Below are positions 1-6,716 of a stretch of DNA of 9,549 bases, piece by piece. Positions within the stretch are counted from its first letter, which is position 1. Each line of letters starts with the position of its first letter. Made by a program: the position numbers and the translations under genes. The notes beneath the pieces are model-generated. The model was not told where the DNA came from. It did no database searches and worked only from the letters and a program-made list of their open reading frames with translations. Source of the DNA: an uncultured Clostridia bacterium (lineage in GTDB: Bacteria > Bacillota > Clostridia > TANB77 > CAG-508); contig CARBKU010000024.1 in assembly GCA_948946035.1 (NCBI GenBank), positions 1 to 9,549 on the forward strand, in the 5' to 3' direction.

Positions 1-969
1 GATGGAAGAACAGTTACAACAAGGTACTTAGAAGATAGCAAAATAACAAAAGCAACAGAAAATGCAGAAGGAAAAATAGTATTAGACTACAAAGAAGTAC
101 CAATAATGTGTAAAGTAAAAGAAATAGCCAAAACAAATGAAAAAATAACAAACATAGCAGACATAACAGAATACAAAGATGAAGACAAAAATCCAGTAAA
201 AGACAGAGACTCTGAAAGTAACAATGTAGAGTTACCAAAAGATGAAGACTTACCATCATATAAAGATGATGAAGAAGGAGACTATATTCCAGGGCAAGAA
301 GATGATGATGATTTCGAAAAAGTAATAATACCAGAAGAACCAAAAAAAGTATTTGACTTAAGTTTAAGAAAATGGGTAACACAAGCAATAGTCATTGAAG
401 ATGGAAAACAAACAATAACAAATACAGGGCATAAGCCATATGATGATCCAGAACAAATTGTAAAAGTAGAATTACATAGAAAAAAATTAAACACAGTAAC
501 AGTAAAATTCAGATATTCAATTAGAGTACTAAATGAAGGTAATGTTGAAGGATATGCAAAAGAAGTAAAAGATTATATCCCACAAGGACTAAAATTTATT
601 GCAGCAGATAATCCAGGATGGAAAGACGAAGGAAATAATGTAATTTCTACAAAATTGCTAGAAAACAAATTATTAAAACCAGGAGAATACGCTGATGTAG
701 AAGTACTATTAACATGGATAAATAGTGGAGAAAATATAGGATTAAAAGTAAACACAGCAGAAATATCTAAAGATTACAATGAATATGGATTACCAGACAA
801 AGATTCAACACCAGACAATAAAAAAGCTGGGGAAGACGACATTGATGATGCACCAGTAATGTTATCTGTAAGTACAGGTCAAATTAGAGTATACTTTACT
901 ATAGGATTTGTAATACTAATAATAATGGCAGGAGGAGTTACACTAATTAAAAGATATGTAATGAGATAG
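1..969 (+). CDS. C-terminal part of a DUF11-repeat cell-surface protein (5' end outside window)
   Basis: Frame 1 is open from the first base to TAG at 967-969, giving 322 codons with no start in view; the internal ATG at 106 lies mid-domain and is not the true start. Codons 1-117 match the second half of repeat R4 of the downstream gene, including the strand ending VPIMCKVK, the NIADITEY motif and the acidic DDDDFEK linker. Codons 118-322 form a last repeat starting FDLSLRKW, with conserved Lys124 and Asn251 as in the other repeats. The end carries SVSTG (codons 289-293), a hydrophobic segment of about 20 residues and a basic tail (KRYVMR), which suggests envelope anchoring. The protein is probably a wall- or membrane-attached adhesin or stalk, paralogous to the next gene. 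The ligand is unknown, and whether its missing N-terminus has a thioester domain cannot be seen. Confidence 0.88.
   Translation, partial: DGRTVTTRYLEDSKITKATENAEGKIVLDYKEVPIMCKVKEIAKTNEKITNIADITEYKDEDKNPVKDRDSESNNVELPKDEDLPSYKDDEEGDYIPGQEDDDDFEKVIIPEEPKKVFDLSLRKWVTQAIVIEDGKQTITNTGHKPYDDPEQIVKVELHRKKLNTVTVKFRYSIRVLNEGNVEGYAKEVKDYIPQGLKFIAADNPGWKDEGNNVISTKLLENKLLKPGEYADVEVLLTWINSGENIGLKVNTAEISKDYNEYGLPDKDSTPDNKKAGEDDIDDAPVMLSVSTGQIRVYFTIGFVILIIMAGGVTLIKRYVMR
1..969 (+). repeat. Paralogous direct repeat, copy 1
   Basis: This stretch aligns end to end with 4996-5946. The first 57 nt are identical to 4996-5052, and 811-872 (62 nt) is identical to 5791-5852. Copy 1 is 18 bp longer: five extra codons in the linker before FDLSLRKW and one extra C-terminal codon. 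Confidence 0.9.
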
Positions 970-1001
970 ATGGGGACAGTCCTCATTTGTCTCTTTTTTT
1001 T
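963..1001 (+). terminator. Intrinsic terminator overlapping the stop codon
   Basis: The arm at 963-975 (GAGATAGATGGGG) pairs with 981-993 (CCTCATTTGTCTC) over 13 positions, ten Watson-Crick and three G-T wobble, around a 5-nt loop, followed directly by eight Ts at 994-1001. The 5' arm begins inside the last codons of the upstream gene and includes its TAG. A nearly identical hairpin ends the paralogous gene at 5952-5989. Confidence 0.9.
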
Positions 1002-1073
1002 GTCGAATTTTGTACCATAATGCTATAAAGTTTTATAAGAAAATAATTTAACCTAAAAATTTTGAGCAGAATA

Positions 1074-1102
1074 TTGATTTTGTAACAAAAATGTAATATA
1101 AT
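1074..1102 (+). promoter_or_regulatory. Candidate distal sigma-A promoter of the large adhesin gene
   Basis: TTGATT (1074-1079) is followed after 17 bp by a perfect TATAAT (1097-1102). Transcription would begin near 1109 and leave a leader of about 165 nt before the ATG at 1276. The match is good, but the region is AT-rich, so chance matches are likely. A second, closer candidate lies at 1204-1231. Confidence 0.5.
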
Positions 1103-1115
1103 TGTAATGCATGTA

Positions 1116-1141
1116 ACTTTTTATGCAAACAAATAAAAAGT
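1116..1141 (+). other. AU-rich hairpin at the start of the possible long leader
   Basis: ACTTTTTA (1116-1123) is perfectly complementary to TAAAAAGT (1134-1141), with a 10-nt loop. It would sit within about 10 nt of the 5' end of an mRNA started from the distal promoter, where hairpins can protect transcripts. The stem is almost all A-U and has no following T tract, so it is not a terminator. It may be a chance pairing. Confidence 0.25.
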
Positions 1142-1184
1142 CTATTTCCGTAATAAAATATAGAATGAAAAAATAGGATTAAAA

Positions 1185-1253
1185 ATGTATGAAAAGAGCG
1201 ATATTGACTTAAAGAAAAAATATAGTAAAATAATAAATAGGAATATTATTTAA
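1185..1253 (+). CDS. Possible 22-codon leader ORF
   Basis: ATG at 1185 opens a 22-codon frame (MYEKSDIDLKKKYSKIINRN and two Ile) ending at TAA 1251-1253. AGGA at 1175-1178 lies 6 nt ahead, a workable ribosome binding site. It is translated only if transcription starts at the distal promoter, because the proximal promoter lies inside it. It ends 22 nt before the adhesin ATG and could be a leader peptide, the remnant of an older gene, or chance. I recognise no family. Low confidence. Confidence 0.2.
   Translation: MYEKSDIDLKKKYSKIINRNII
1204..1231 (+). promoter_or_regulatory. Candidate proximal sigma-A promoter of the large adhesin gene
   Basis: TTGACT (1204-1209, 5 of 6 consensus) and TAAAAT (1226-1231, 5 of 6) are separated by 16 bp. 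A start near 1238 would give a leader of about 38 nt carrying the AAAGGAG at 1261-1267, 8 nt before the ATG. With the terminator at 963-1001 upstream, the gene most likely has its own transcript. Confidence 0.55.
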
Positions 1254-1260
1254 TAATAAA

Positions 1261-1267
1261 AAAGGAG
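1261..1267 (+). promoter_or_regulatory. Ribosome binding site of the large adhesin gene
   Basis: AAAGGAG lies 8 nt before the ATG at 1276. This and the signal peptide that follows immediately fix the start codon. Confidence 0.85.
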
Positions 1268-1275
1268 AAAAAATT

Positions 1276-4200
1276 ATGAAGTTAAAGAAGATTCTAATAG
1301 CTGTTATTAGCATAGTTACATTTTGCATGTTAACTAGTTTGCAAAATTTAGTATATGCTGAAGGGACAATATACTTAGGAATTACAGAATTAATGTCAAA
1401 TAATGAAGTAGACTTAGGAAATGGAACTAGTAGTTATTTTGGATATGGAATAGGAAATCCATATGCAAATGGTACTACTGCTGTAGGTGCAAAAATCTGG
1501 AATATAGTTAGATATTCTAGTGAAGCAGGTACAGATCCAACAGATTCAAGTATATTCTGTTTAAAAGCTGGAGTTGGTTTTAGTGATACCAAAAAAAGTG
1601 AAACATACGACATTTCTTTTGATATGAAAAAAGATAAACAAAACATAAGAAAGCAAAATGACACATTAAAATCAATAGTAGAAGGTGAAATACCAATAAA
1701 CGATGATACTAGTGTAAGTAAATATAGTGCAATTTTAGCTATGCTAGACAATTTTTATGTAAAAGGACAATCAGCACCAGAAGAAAAAGATGCATTATTG
1801 CGAGCTGCTAAAGTTTATGTAACAGATGATTGGACAGAAGAATGGGATTTTATTCTAAATGAAGATGATGTTAAAGCAGTACAACAAGCAGCATTATGGT
1901 ATTTTACAAACTATGGAGAACCATTATATGATAAAACTAAAAATACAGGATGGTTAACTTATACTACAAATGGGGCAACTGAATACACTAGTTTAAGTGA
2001 CTTTAGGATAAACGATACTGACGAAGGAATACAAAGACAGCAACAAGCAGAAATATTATATAAATATTTAATAGAAACAGCTAAACAAAATGCAAAAAAT
2101 TATGATGCTTCAACAACTTCAAATATACCAGCAAAAGTAAATACAACAACTTTAAATTATGAAACTAATGGAGAAAACTATATAATAGGGCCAATTAACA
2201 TTTCAGAAAGCCCAAATAGTATACCATATACAATTAACTTTTCTGTAAAAGAAGGAGAGACAGATTTTACAACATATAATTTATTAGACGAAAACAAATC
2301 TAAAACAGATAAATCAATTAAAGAATTAGTAGGAAAAGACTTTTATATATCAATTCCAAAAAATAGAATAACAATAGCAAACTTAAATATAGGAATAGAT
2401 ATTAGTTATAGTAACACAGAATTAACTTTATATGCATCAAGTAAAAACAATAGTGCACAACCAGTAGTAATACCATCAAAAAAATTAACAACAATACCAG
2501 TAAAATTAACTACACCTGCTAAAAAATTTGACTTAGCATTAAGAAAATACATAACAAAAGTAAATGGAGAAGAACTTAAAGGAGTTACTTCAAGAGTTCC
2601 AAATGTTGTAGAAACAACTTTAGAAACAGGGACAACAGCTACATATAAACACAAAAAAGACCCTGTAACTGTAAAAACAGGTGATATAATTACATATAAA
2701 ATGACAATATATAATGAAGGAGAAAAAGTAGGAAGAGCAACAGAAATCATTGATCAACTACCAACAGGGCTAAAATTTAAAAATGTAGTAAGTGGAAACT
2801 TTATACTAAAATCATATGATGAAGAAGATGACAATAAATTAATATTAGAAAGAAAAAAGGGAGATACAACAAATTTAGATGCATACACCAAAGGGAGTTT
2901 AAGTACTGAATCTAGCAATAGTTATGAAACAATAGAAATTGAATGTGAAGTAACAGCAATAGCAGATTCAAAAAATAATAAGATATTAACAAATGTTGCA
3001 TGGATATCAAAAGAAATAGATGGTGAAACTAATGTAGAAATAACAAATCAAGAAGGAGCAGACAGAGACTCAGAACCAAGTACAACACCAGAAGTAGATA
3101 AAGATAACATGTCAGACTATACAGGTAGAGATAATAAAGAAATTCTAAATGACTCAGATTACTACTATAAAGGACAACAAGACGATGATGACTTTGAAAA
3201 GTTAGTATTAATGCCAGAAAGTTTTGACTTAAAATTAATAAAACGTATAGTTGCAGTAAATGAACAAAAAGTCCCAGAAAGAATAGAAAGTGTAGATGTA
3301 AGTAAATTAAACATTGTAGGTGGAAATACAACAGCTGATTATAAACTAAATAAAGACCCAGTTGCAGTAAAAAAAGGAGACATTGTAACATACACATTTA
3401 GAATTTATAACGAAGGAACAATAGATGGATATGCTTCAGAAATAACTGAAGATATACCAGAAGGATTACAATTCTTATGGTCTGAAAAAGAAGGAGATGA
3501 CTTAAAGGCAGACACAACATTAACAGACGAAGAAAAAAAGGCAATTGAATTTAACCAAAAATATTTATGGGGAAAATTCGTATATGACGATAAAAGAGAA
3601 AACATTATTCAAATTTCAACAAATTATTTAGATATGTATGGTGGTGAACCTGCTCCAACAGAAGGAGAAGATCATAGAGTTTCATTTACTGAAAACTTAA
3701 TAAAAGCATTTGGAAAAAATGATGGAACAAAAACAGAAGCTGACTTATCATATAAAGAAATATCTGTAAAATTAAAAGTAGTATCAGATAACATTGCTGG
3801 TACAGTTATAAGAAATGAAGCAGAAATTTCAGAAGATACAGACGAAAATGGAGATCCAGTAGATGATAGAGACTCTGAAACAGACAAGTGGGTTAAATAT
3901 GAAGATGATGAGGACTACGATAACATAATATTACAATCATTTGATTTAGCACTAAGAAAATTCATTATAGCAGTAAGTAAGGATGAAACTATAGAAGGTA
4001 ACGAATACTTAAAAAATAGTGATGGATCATATAAAAGAGCACCAGTAGTAGATACATCAAAACTAAATACAGAAGATGAATATGGAAGACTAATAACAAC
4101 AGCAATATATAACCATACAAAAGAACCTGTAAAAGTAGAAAAAAATGATATAGTAGTATATATGCTAAGAGTTTACAACGAAGGTGATATGGATGGATAT

Positions 4201-5946
4201 GCAAGTGAAATAAAAGACCATTTACCAACAAACTTAGAATTTGTAAATGGAGATTTTAATAGAAAATATGGATGGAAAGTATCAAAAGATGGAAGAACAG
4301 TTGTAACAACATATTTAAAAGATAGTAAAATAAATAAAATATCAAAAAATAGTGATGAAAAAATAGTACTATCATATAAAGAAGTACCAATAATGTGTAA
4401 AGTAAAAGATACAGCAAAGACAGACGAGAAAATAACAAACATAGCAGATATTACAGAATACAGAGATGAAGACAAAAAAATTGTTACAGATAGGGATTCA
4501 CAAAGTAATAATGTAGAACTTCCAAAAGACGAAGACCTACCATCATATAAAGATGAGGAAGAAGGAGATTACATTCCAGGACAAGAAGATGATGATGACT
4601 TTGAAAAAGTAATTATACCAGAAAAAACAATTATACCTGAAGAAGTATTTGACTTAAGCTTAAGAAAATTTATTATAGCAGTAAGTGAAGACCAAAAAAT
4701 AGAAGATAAAGACTATTTGAAAAATGAAGATGGATCATATAGAAGAGAGCCAGTGGTAGATACATCAAAATTGAATACAAAAAATGAAAAAGGAGAACTA
4801 ATAACAACAGCAATATATAACCATACAAAAGAACCAGTATTTGTAAAACAAAACAATATAGTAATATACATGTTAAGAGTTTACAATGAAGGGGAAATTG
4901 ATGGATATGCAAGTGAAATAAAAGATCACTTACCAACATACTTAGAATATGTAAATGGAGACTTTAATAAAAAATATGGATGGAAAGTATCAAATGATGG
5001 AAGAACAGTTACAACAAGGTACTTAGAAGATAGCAAAATAACAAAAGCAACAATAAATGAAGAAGGAAAAATAGAATTAGACTATAAAGAAGTACCAATA
5101 ATGTGTAAAGTAAAAGATACAATAACAGAAAGCACAAAAATTACTAATATAGCTGATATTACAGAATATAAAGACGAAAACAAAGAAGATGTAACAGACA
5201 GAGACTCACAACATAATAATGTCGTATTACCAGAAGACAAGGATTTACCATCATATAAAGATGATAAAAAAGGAGATTATATTCCAGGGCAACAAGATGA
5301 TGATGATTTTGAAAAATTAGTAACAAAAACATTTGACTTAAGTCTAAGAAAATGGGTAACACAAGCAATTATAATAGAAAATGACAAACAAACAATAAAA
5401 AATACAGGACATAAACCATATGACGACCCAGAACAAATTGTAAAAATAGAATTACACAGAAAGAAACTAAACGAAGTAACAGTCAAATTTAAATATTCAA
5501 TAAGAGTAACAAATGAAGGTGATGTTGAAGGCTGTGCTAAAGAAATAAAAGATTACATTCCACAAGGACTAAAATTTATTGCAACAGACAATCCAGGATG
5601 GAAAGACGAAGGAAACAATGTAATTTCAACAAGAATGCTAGAAAGTCAATTATTACAACCAGGAGAATATGCTGACGTAGAAGTACTTCTAACATGGATT
5701 AATAGTGAAGACAACATAGGATTAAAAGTAAATACAGCAGAAATATCTGAAGATCACAACAAATATGGATTACCAGACAAAGACTCAACTCCAGACAATA
5801 AAAAAGCTGGGGAAGACGACATTGATGATGCACCAGTAATGTTATCTGTAAGCACAGGTCAAATTAGAATATATTTTACAATAGGATTTATAATACTAAT
5901 AACAGTAGCAGGAGGAGTCGTACTAATAAAAAAATATGTAATATAA
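1276..5946 (+). CDS. Thioester-domain adhesin with five DUF11-like repeats and C-terminal anchor
   Basis: This is a secreted, envelope-anchored protein of 1556 aa. Residues 1-28 are a Sec signal peptide (MKLKK, hydrophobic core, probable cleavage after VYA). Residues about 29-270 resemble the Cys-Gln thioester (TQXA) domain of Gram-positive adhesins: Cys95 in FCLKAG and Gln204 in QQAALW, expected to form an internal thioester able to bond covalently to a host amine. A beta-rich segment (about 270-417) follows. Five Ig-like DUF11-type repeats begin with FDLxLxK at F418, F650, F889, F1125 and F1353. Each has a GDIVTY..VYNEG..GYASEI.D.LP core and an N-x-A motif near its end. R2 is the most diverged and carries extra sequence after its LP motif. 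Asp-rich linkers separate the repeats. The end shows SVSTG (1524-1528), a membrane helix (about 1532-1551) and KKYVI. No LPXTG is present. The probable role is host or matrix adhesion; ligand and anchoring enzyme are unknown, and no sortase lies in this window. Confidence 0.9.
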   Translation: MKLKKILIAVISIVTFCMLTSLQNLVYAEGTIYLGITELMSNNEVDLGNGTSSYFGYGIGNPYANGTTAVGAKIWNIVRYSSEAGTDPTDSSIFCLKAGVGFSDTKKSETYDISFDMKKDKQNIRKQNDTLKSIVEGEIPINDDTSVSKYSAILAMLDNFYVKGQSAPEEKDALLRAAKVYVTDDWTEEWDFILNEDDVKAVQQAALWYFTNYGEPLYDKTKNTGWLTYTTNGATEYTSLSDFRINDTDEGIQRQQQAEILYKYLIETAKQNAKNYDASTTSNIPAKVNTTTLNYETNGENYIIGPINISESPNSIPYTINFSVKEGETDFTTYNLLDENKSKTDKSIKELVGKDFYISIPKNRITIANLNIGIDISYSNTELTLYASSKNNSAQPVVIPSKKLTTIPVKLTTPAKKFDLALRKYITKVNGEELKGVTSRVPNVVETTLETGTTATYKHKKDPVTVKTGDIITYKMTIYNEGEKVGRATEIIDQLPTGLKFKNVVSGNFILKSYDEEDDNKLILERKKGDTTNLDAYTKGSLSTESSNSYETIEIECEVTAIADSKNNKILTNVAWISKEIDGETNVEITNQEGADRDSEPSTTPEVDKDNMSDYTGRDNKEILNDSDYYYKGQQDDDDFEKLVLMPESFDLKLIKRIVAVNEQKVPERIESVDVSKLNIVGGNTTADYKLNKDPVAVKKGDIVTYTFRIYNEGTIDGYASEITEDIPEGLQFLWSEKEGDDLKADTTLTDEEKKAIEFNQKYLWGKFVYDDKRENIIQISTNYLDMYGGEPAPTEGEDHRVSFTENLIKAFGKNDGTKTEADLSYKEISVKLKVVSDNIAGTVIRNEAEISEDTDENGDPVDDRDSETDKWVKYEDDEDYDNIILQSFDLALRKFIIAVSKDETIEGNEYLKNSDGSYKRAPVVDTSKLNTEDEYGRLITTAIYNHTKEPVKVEKNDIVVYMLRVYNEGDMDGYASEIKDHLPTNLEFVNGDFNRKYGWKVSKDGRTVVTTYLKDSKINKISKNSDEKIVLSYKEVPIMCKVKDTAKTDEKITNIADITEYRDEDKKIVTDRDSQSNNVELPKDEDLPSYKDEEEGDYIPGQEDDDDFEKVIIPEKTIIPEEVFDLSLRKFIIAVSEDQKIEDKDYLKNEDGSYRREPVVDTSKLNTKNEKGELITTAIYNHTKEPVFVKQNNIVIYMLRVYNEGEIDGYASEIKDHLPTYLEYVNGDFNKKYGWKVSNDGRTVTTRYLEDSKITKATINEEGKIELDYKEVPIMCKVKDTITESTKITNIADITEYKDENKEDVTDRDSQHNNVVLPEDKDLPSYKDDKKGDYIPGQQDDDDFEKLVTKTFDLSLRKWVTQAIIIENDKQTIKNTGHKPYDDPEQIVKIELHRKKLNEVTVKFKYSIRVTNEGDVEGCAKEIKDYIPQGLKFIATDNPGWKDEGNNVISTRMLESQLLQPGEYADVEVLLTWINSEDNIGLKVNTAEISEDHNKYGLPDKDSTPDNKKAGEDDIDDAPVMLSVSTGQIRIYFTIGFIILITVAGGVVLIKKYVI
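3940..5331 (+). repeat. Recent tandem duplication: repeats R3 and R4
   Basis: R3 (3940-4647) and R4 (4648-5331) are close in DNA as well as in protein. For example, 38 nt at 4090-4127 recur exactly at 4798-4835, and 39 nt from 4375 recur exactly from 5083. The offset is 708 bp, one repeat unit. This identity makes the gene prone to expansion and contraction by recombination and prone to misassembly. Confidence 0.85.
4996..5946 (+). repeat. Paralogous direct repeat, copy 2
   Basis: The 3' end of the complete adhesin gene matches the truncated upstream gene at 1-969. Homology also continues past both stop codons into the terminator hairpin. This indicates tandem gene duplication, possibly followed by conversion between copies. 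Confidence 0.9.
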
Positions 5947-5951
5947 TATAA

Positions 5952-5989
5952 GAGACAGATGAGGGACGGTCCTCATTTGTCTCATTTTT
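5952..5989 (+). terminator. Intrinsic terminator after the large adhesin gene
   Basis: GAGACAGATGAGG (5952-5964) pairs with CCTCATTTGTCTC (5971-5983) over 13 positions with one G-T wobble and a 6-nt loop, followed by ATTTTT. It starts 6 nt after TAA. It lies between convergent genes, so its symmetric stem may also slow transcription of the - strand gene arriving from 6042, although the T-run on that side (TTATATTATAT) is poorer. The 3' arm is identical to that of the terminator at 963-1001. Confidence 0.88.
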
Positions 5990-6041
5990 AATTGTATTGA
6001 TTATAAATCTTTTCTAGGTATTGTGCTAGTTGAGTTTCAAC

Positions 6042-6593
6042 TTAATAAAGAACTTTGTCGCTAAAGTCTTTTTTTGTCGAAACTCCAATTATATTTGTGG
6101 TTTTGTTATCTTCGAAAAAATTGTCAGAAGCAATTATAGAAAGTTCTTTTCCATCAGTTTGGTATACTTTTAAAATTGGACAACCTTCAAAGAAACCACC
6201 TATATTTTCACTTGTATAGGTCTGGGCATTATTTATTATATTTTTTAAATTGGATATTACATTTTTATCAGTTATTTTTAGCGCTTTATATATTGGACCT
6301 TCATTTCCAATGGTTTCTAATTCGATTTCAATATAAGACATATCTCCTAAAATATTGCTTTTTTCTATTGATGTAGTGTTATCTGGATTAGTAATAGTAG
6401 TATTAGTGTTATTTGATTTTTCTGCTTCATCAATTGTATTTTTTAATGATAAGACAGTATTTTCTAATTCGCTTAATTTTTCATTGGATTTATTTCTAAA
6501 AGCTTGTATATTATAAATAAAATATCCAATTGCTATAATTATTATTAGAATTATAATAATTAATGTTATAGTTAGTAGTTTTCCTTTTTTCAT
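6042..6593 (-). CDS. Small membrane-anchored protein of unknown function
   Basis: This 183-aa protein belongs to no family I recognise. Residues 1-5 are basic (MKKGK) and 6-27 form a very hydrophobic, Ile-rich helix without a clear cleavage site, so it is probably a signal anchor with the rest outside the cell. Residues about 31-60 look like a short coiled coil (SNEKLSELENTVLSLKNTID). Residues 61-80 are an Asn/Thr-rich linker, and 83-183 look like a small alpha/beta domain with a single Cys138 in FEGCPILKVYQ. The start ATG (6591-6593) is preceded by AGAAGG, with a rather long gap of about 13 nt. The gene is convergent with the adhesin gene and divergent from the PLP-enzyme operon, so it is transcribed on its own. 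A role at the envelope is inferred only from topology. Confidence 0.75.
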   Translation of the reverse strand: MKKGKLLTITLIIIILIIIIAIGYFIYNIQAFRNKSNEKLSELENTVLSLKNTIDEAEKSNNTNTTITNPDNTTSIEKSNILGDMSYIEIELETIGNEGPIYKALKITDKNVISNLKNIINNAQTYTSENIGGFFEGCPILKVYQTDGKELSIIASDNFFEDNKTTNIIGVSTKKDFSDKVLY

Positions 6594-6626
6594 TTTTAAA
6601 ACAGTCCCTTCTTTTTTATTATTTTA

Positions 6627-6655
6627 ATTATATACTATATCTATGCATTTTTCAA
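6627..6655 (-). promoter_or_regulatory. Near-consensus sigma-A promoter of the small membrane protein
   Basis: Read on the - strand: TTGAAA (6655-6650), exactly 17 bp, then a perfect TATAAT (6632-6627). The start would fall near 6620, giving a leader of about 27 nt. It is one of the best promoter matches in the window and suggests strong or constitutive expression. Confidence 0.75.
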
Positions 6656-6658
6656 TGA

Positions 6659-6687
6659 TTGCAAAATATGTTAAAATATAGTAAAAT
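6659..6687 (+). promoter_or_regulatory. Sigma-A-like promoter of the three-gene operon
   Basis: TTGCAA (6659-6664) and TAAAAT (6682-6687) have a 17-bp spacer. Transcription would start near 6694, just ahead of AAGGAG (6705-6710) and the ATG at 6717. Its -35 box is 3 bp from that of the divergent promoter, so polymerase binding at one is likely to affect the other. Confidence 0.6.
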
Positions 6688-6716
6688 ATGAGAAATATAA
6701 AATTAAGGAGAAAACA

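Larger units (their letters stand above)
2527..5946 (+). repeat. Array of five DUF11-like domain repeats in the adhesin gene
   Basis: Repeat units by nucleotide: R1 2527-3222 (232 codons), R2 3223-3939 (239), R3 3940-4647 (236), R4 4648-5331 (228), R5 5332-5946 (203 plus stop, including the anchor). All start with FDLxLxK and share the NEG and LP motifs. R1 and R2 are diverged from the rest, R3 and R4 are close copies, and R5 is the same type as the last repeat of the upstream gene. Such arrays typically act as a rigid stalk that lifts the N-terminal binding domain off the cell wall. Confidence 0.85.

Noticed and set aside
14..388. Open frame on the - strand, Leu-rich
   Set aside because: It lies opposite the real coding frame. 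Similar Leu-rich antisense frames recur wherever the adhesin repeats occur (3029-3397, 3989-4231, 4673-4939), as expected from A-rich coding sequence read backwards.
1276..1360. Lipoprotein signal (Cys17 in the hydrophobic N-terminus)
   Set aside because: VTFC lies in the middle of the hydrophobic core without a lipobox. The VYA cleavage site fits an ordinary Sec signal.
4585..4605. DDDD run resembling an enterokinase cleavage site
   Set aside because: The sequence is DDDDFEK, not DDDDK, and it recurs as a structural linker in several repeats.
2527..5946. CRISPR-like periodic repeats
   Set aside because: The period is about 700 bp, in frame, and encodes protein domains. There are no short direct repeats with unique spacers.
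6028..6042. Perfect small palindrome AGTTGA-GTT-TCAACT at the end of the - strand gene
   Set aside because: A 6-bp stem with no T tract on either strand. It is too weak for a terminator and may be chance.
6176..6376. 66-codon + strand frame inside the small membrane protein gene
   Set aside because: It has no convincing ribosome binding site, and its composition looks like the shadow of the opposite gene, which has a strong promoter and a clear membrane anchor.
6602..6615. ACAGTCCC-like sequence resembling the terminator loop
   Set aside because: Only about 8 bases match and no stem is present. It is simply the region of the - strand ribosome binding site.
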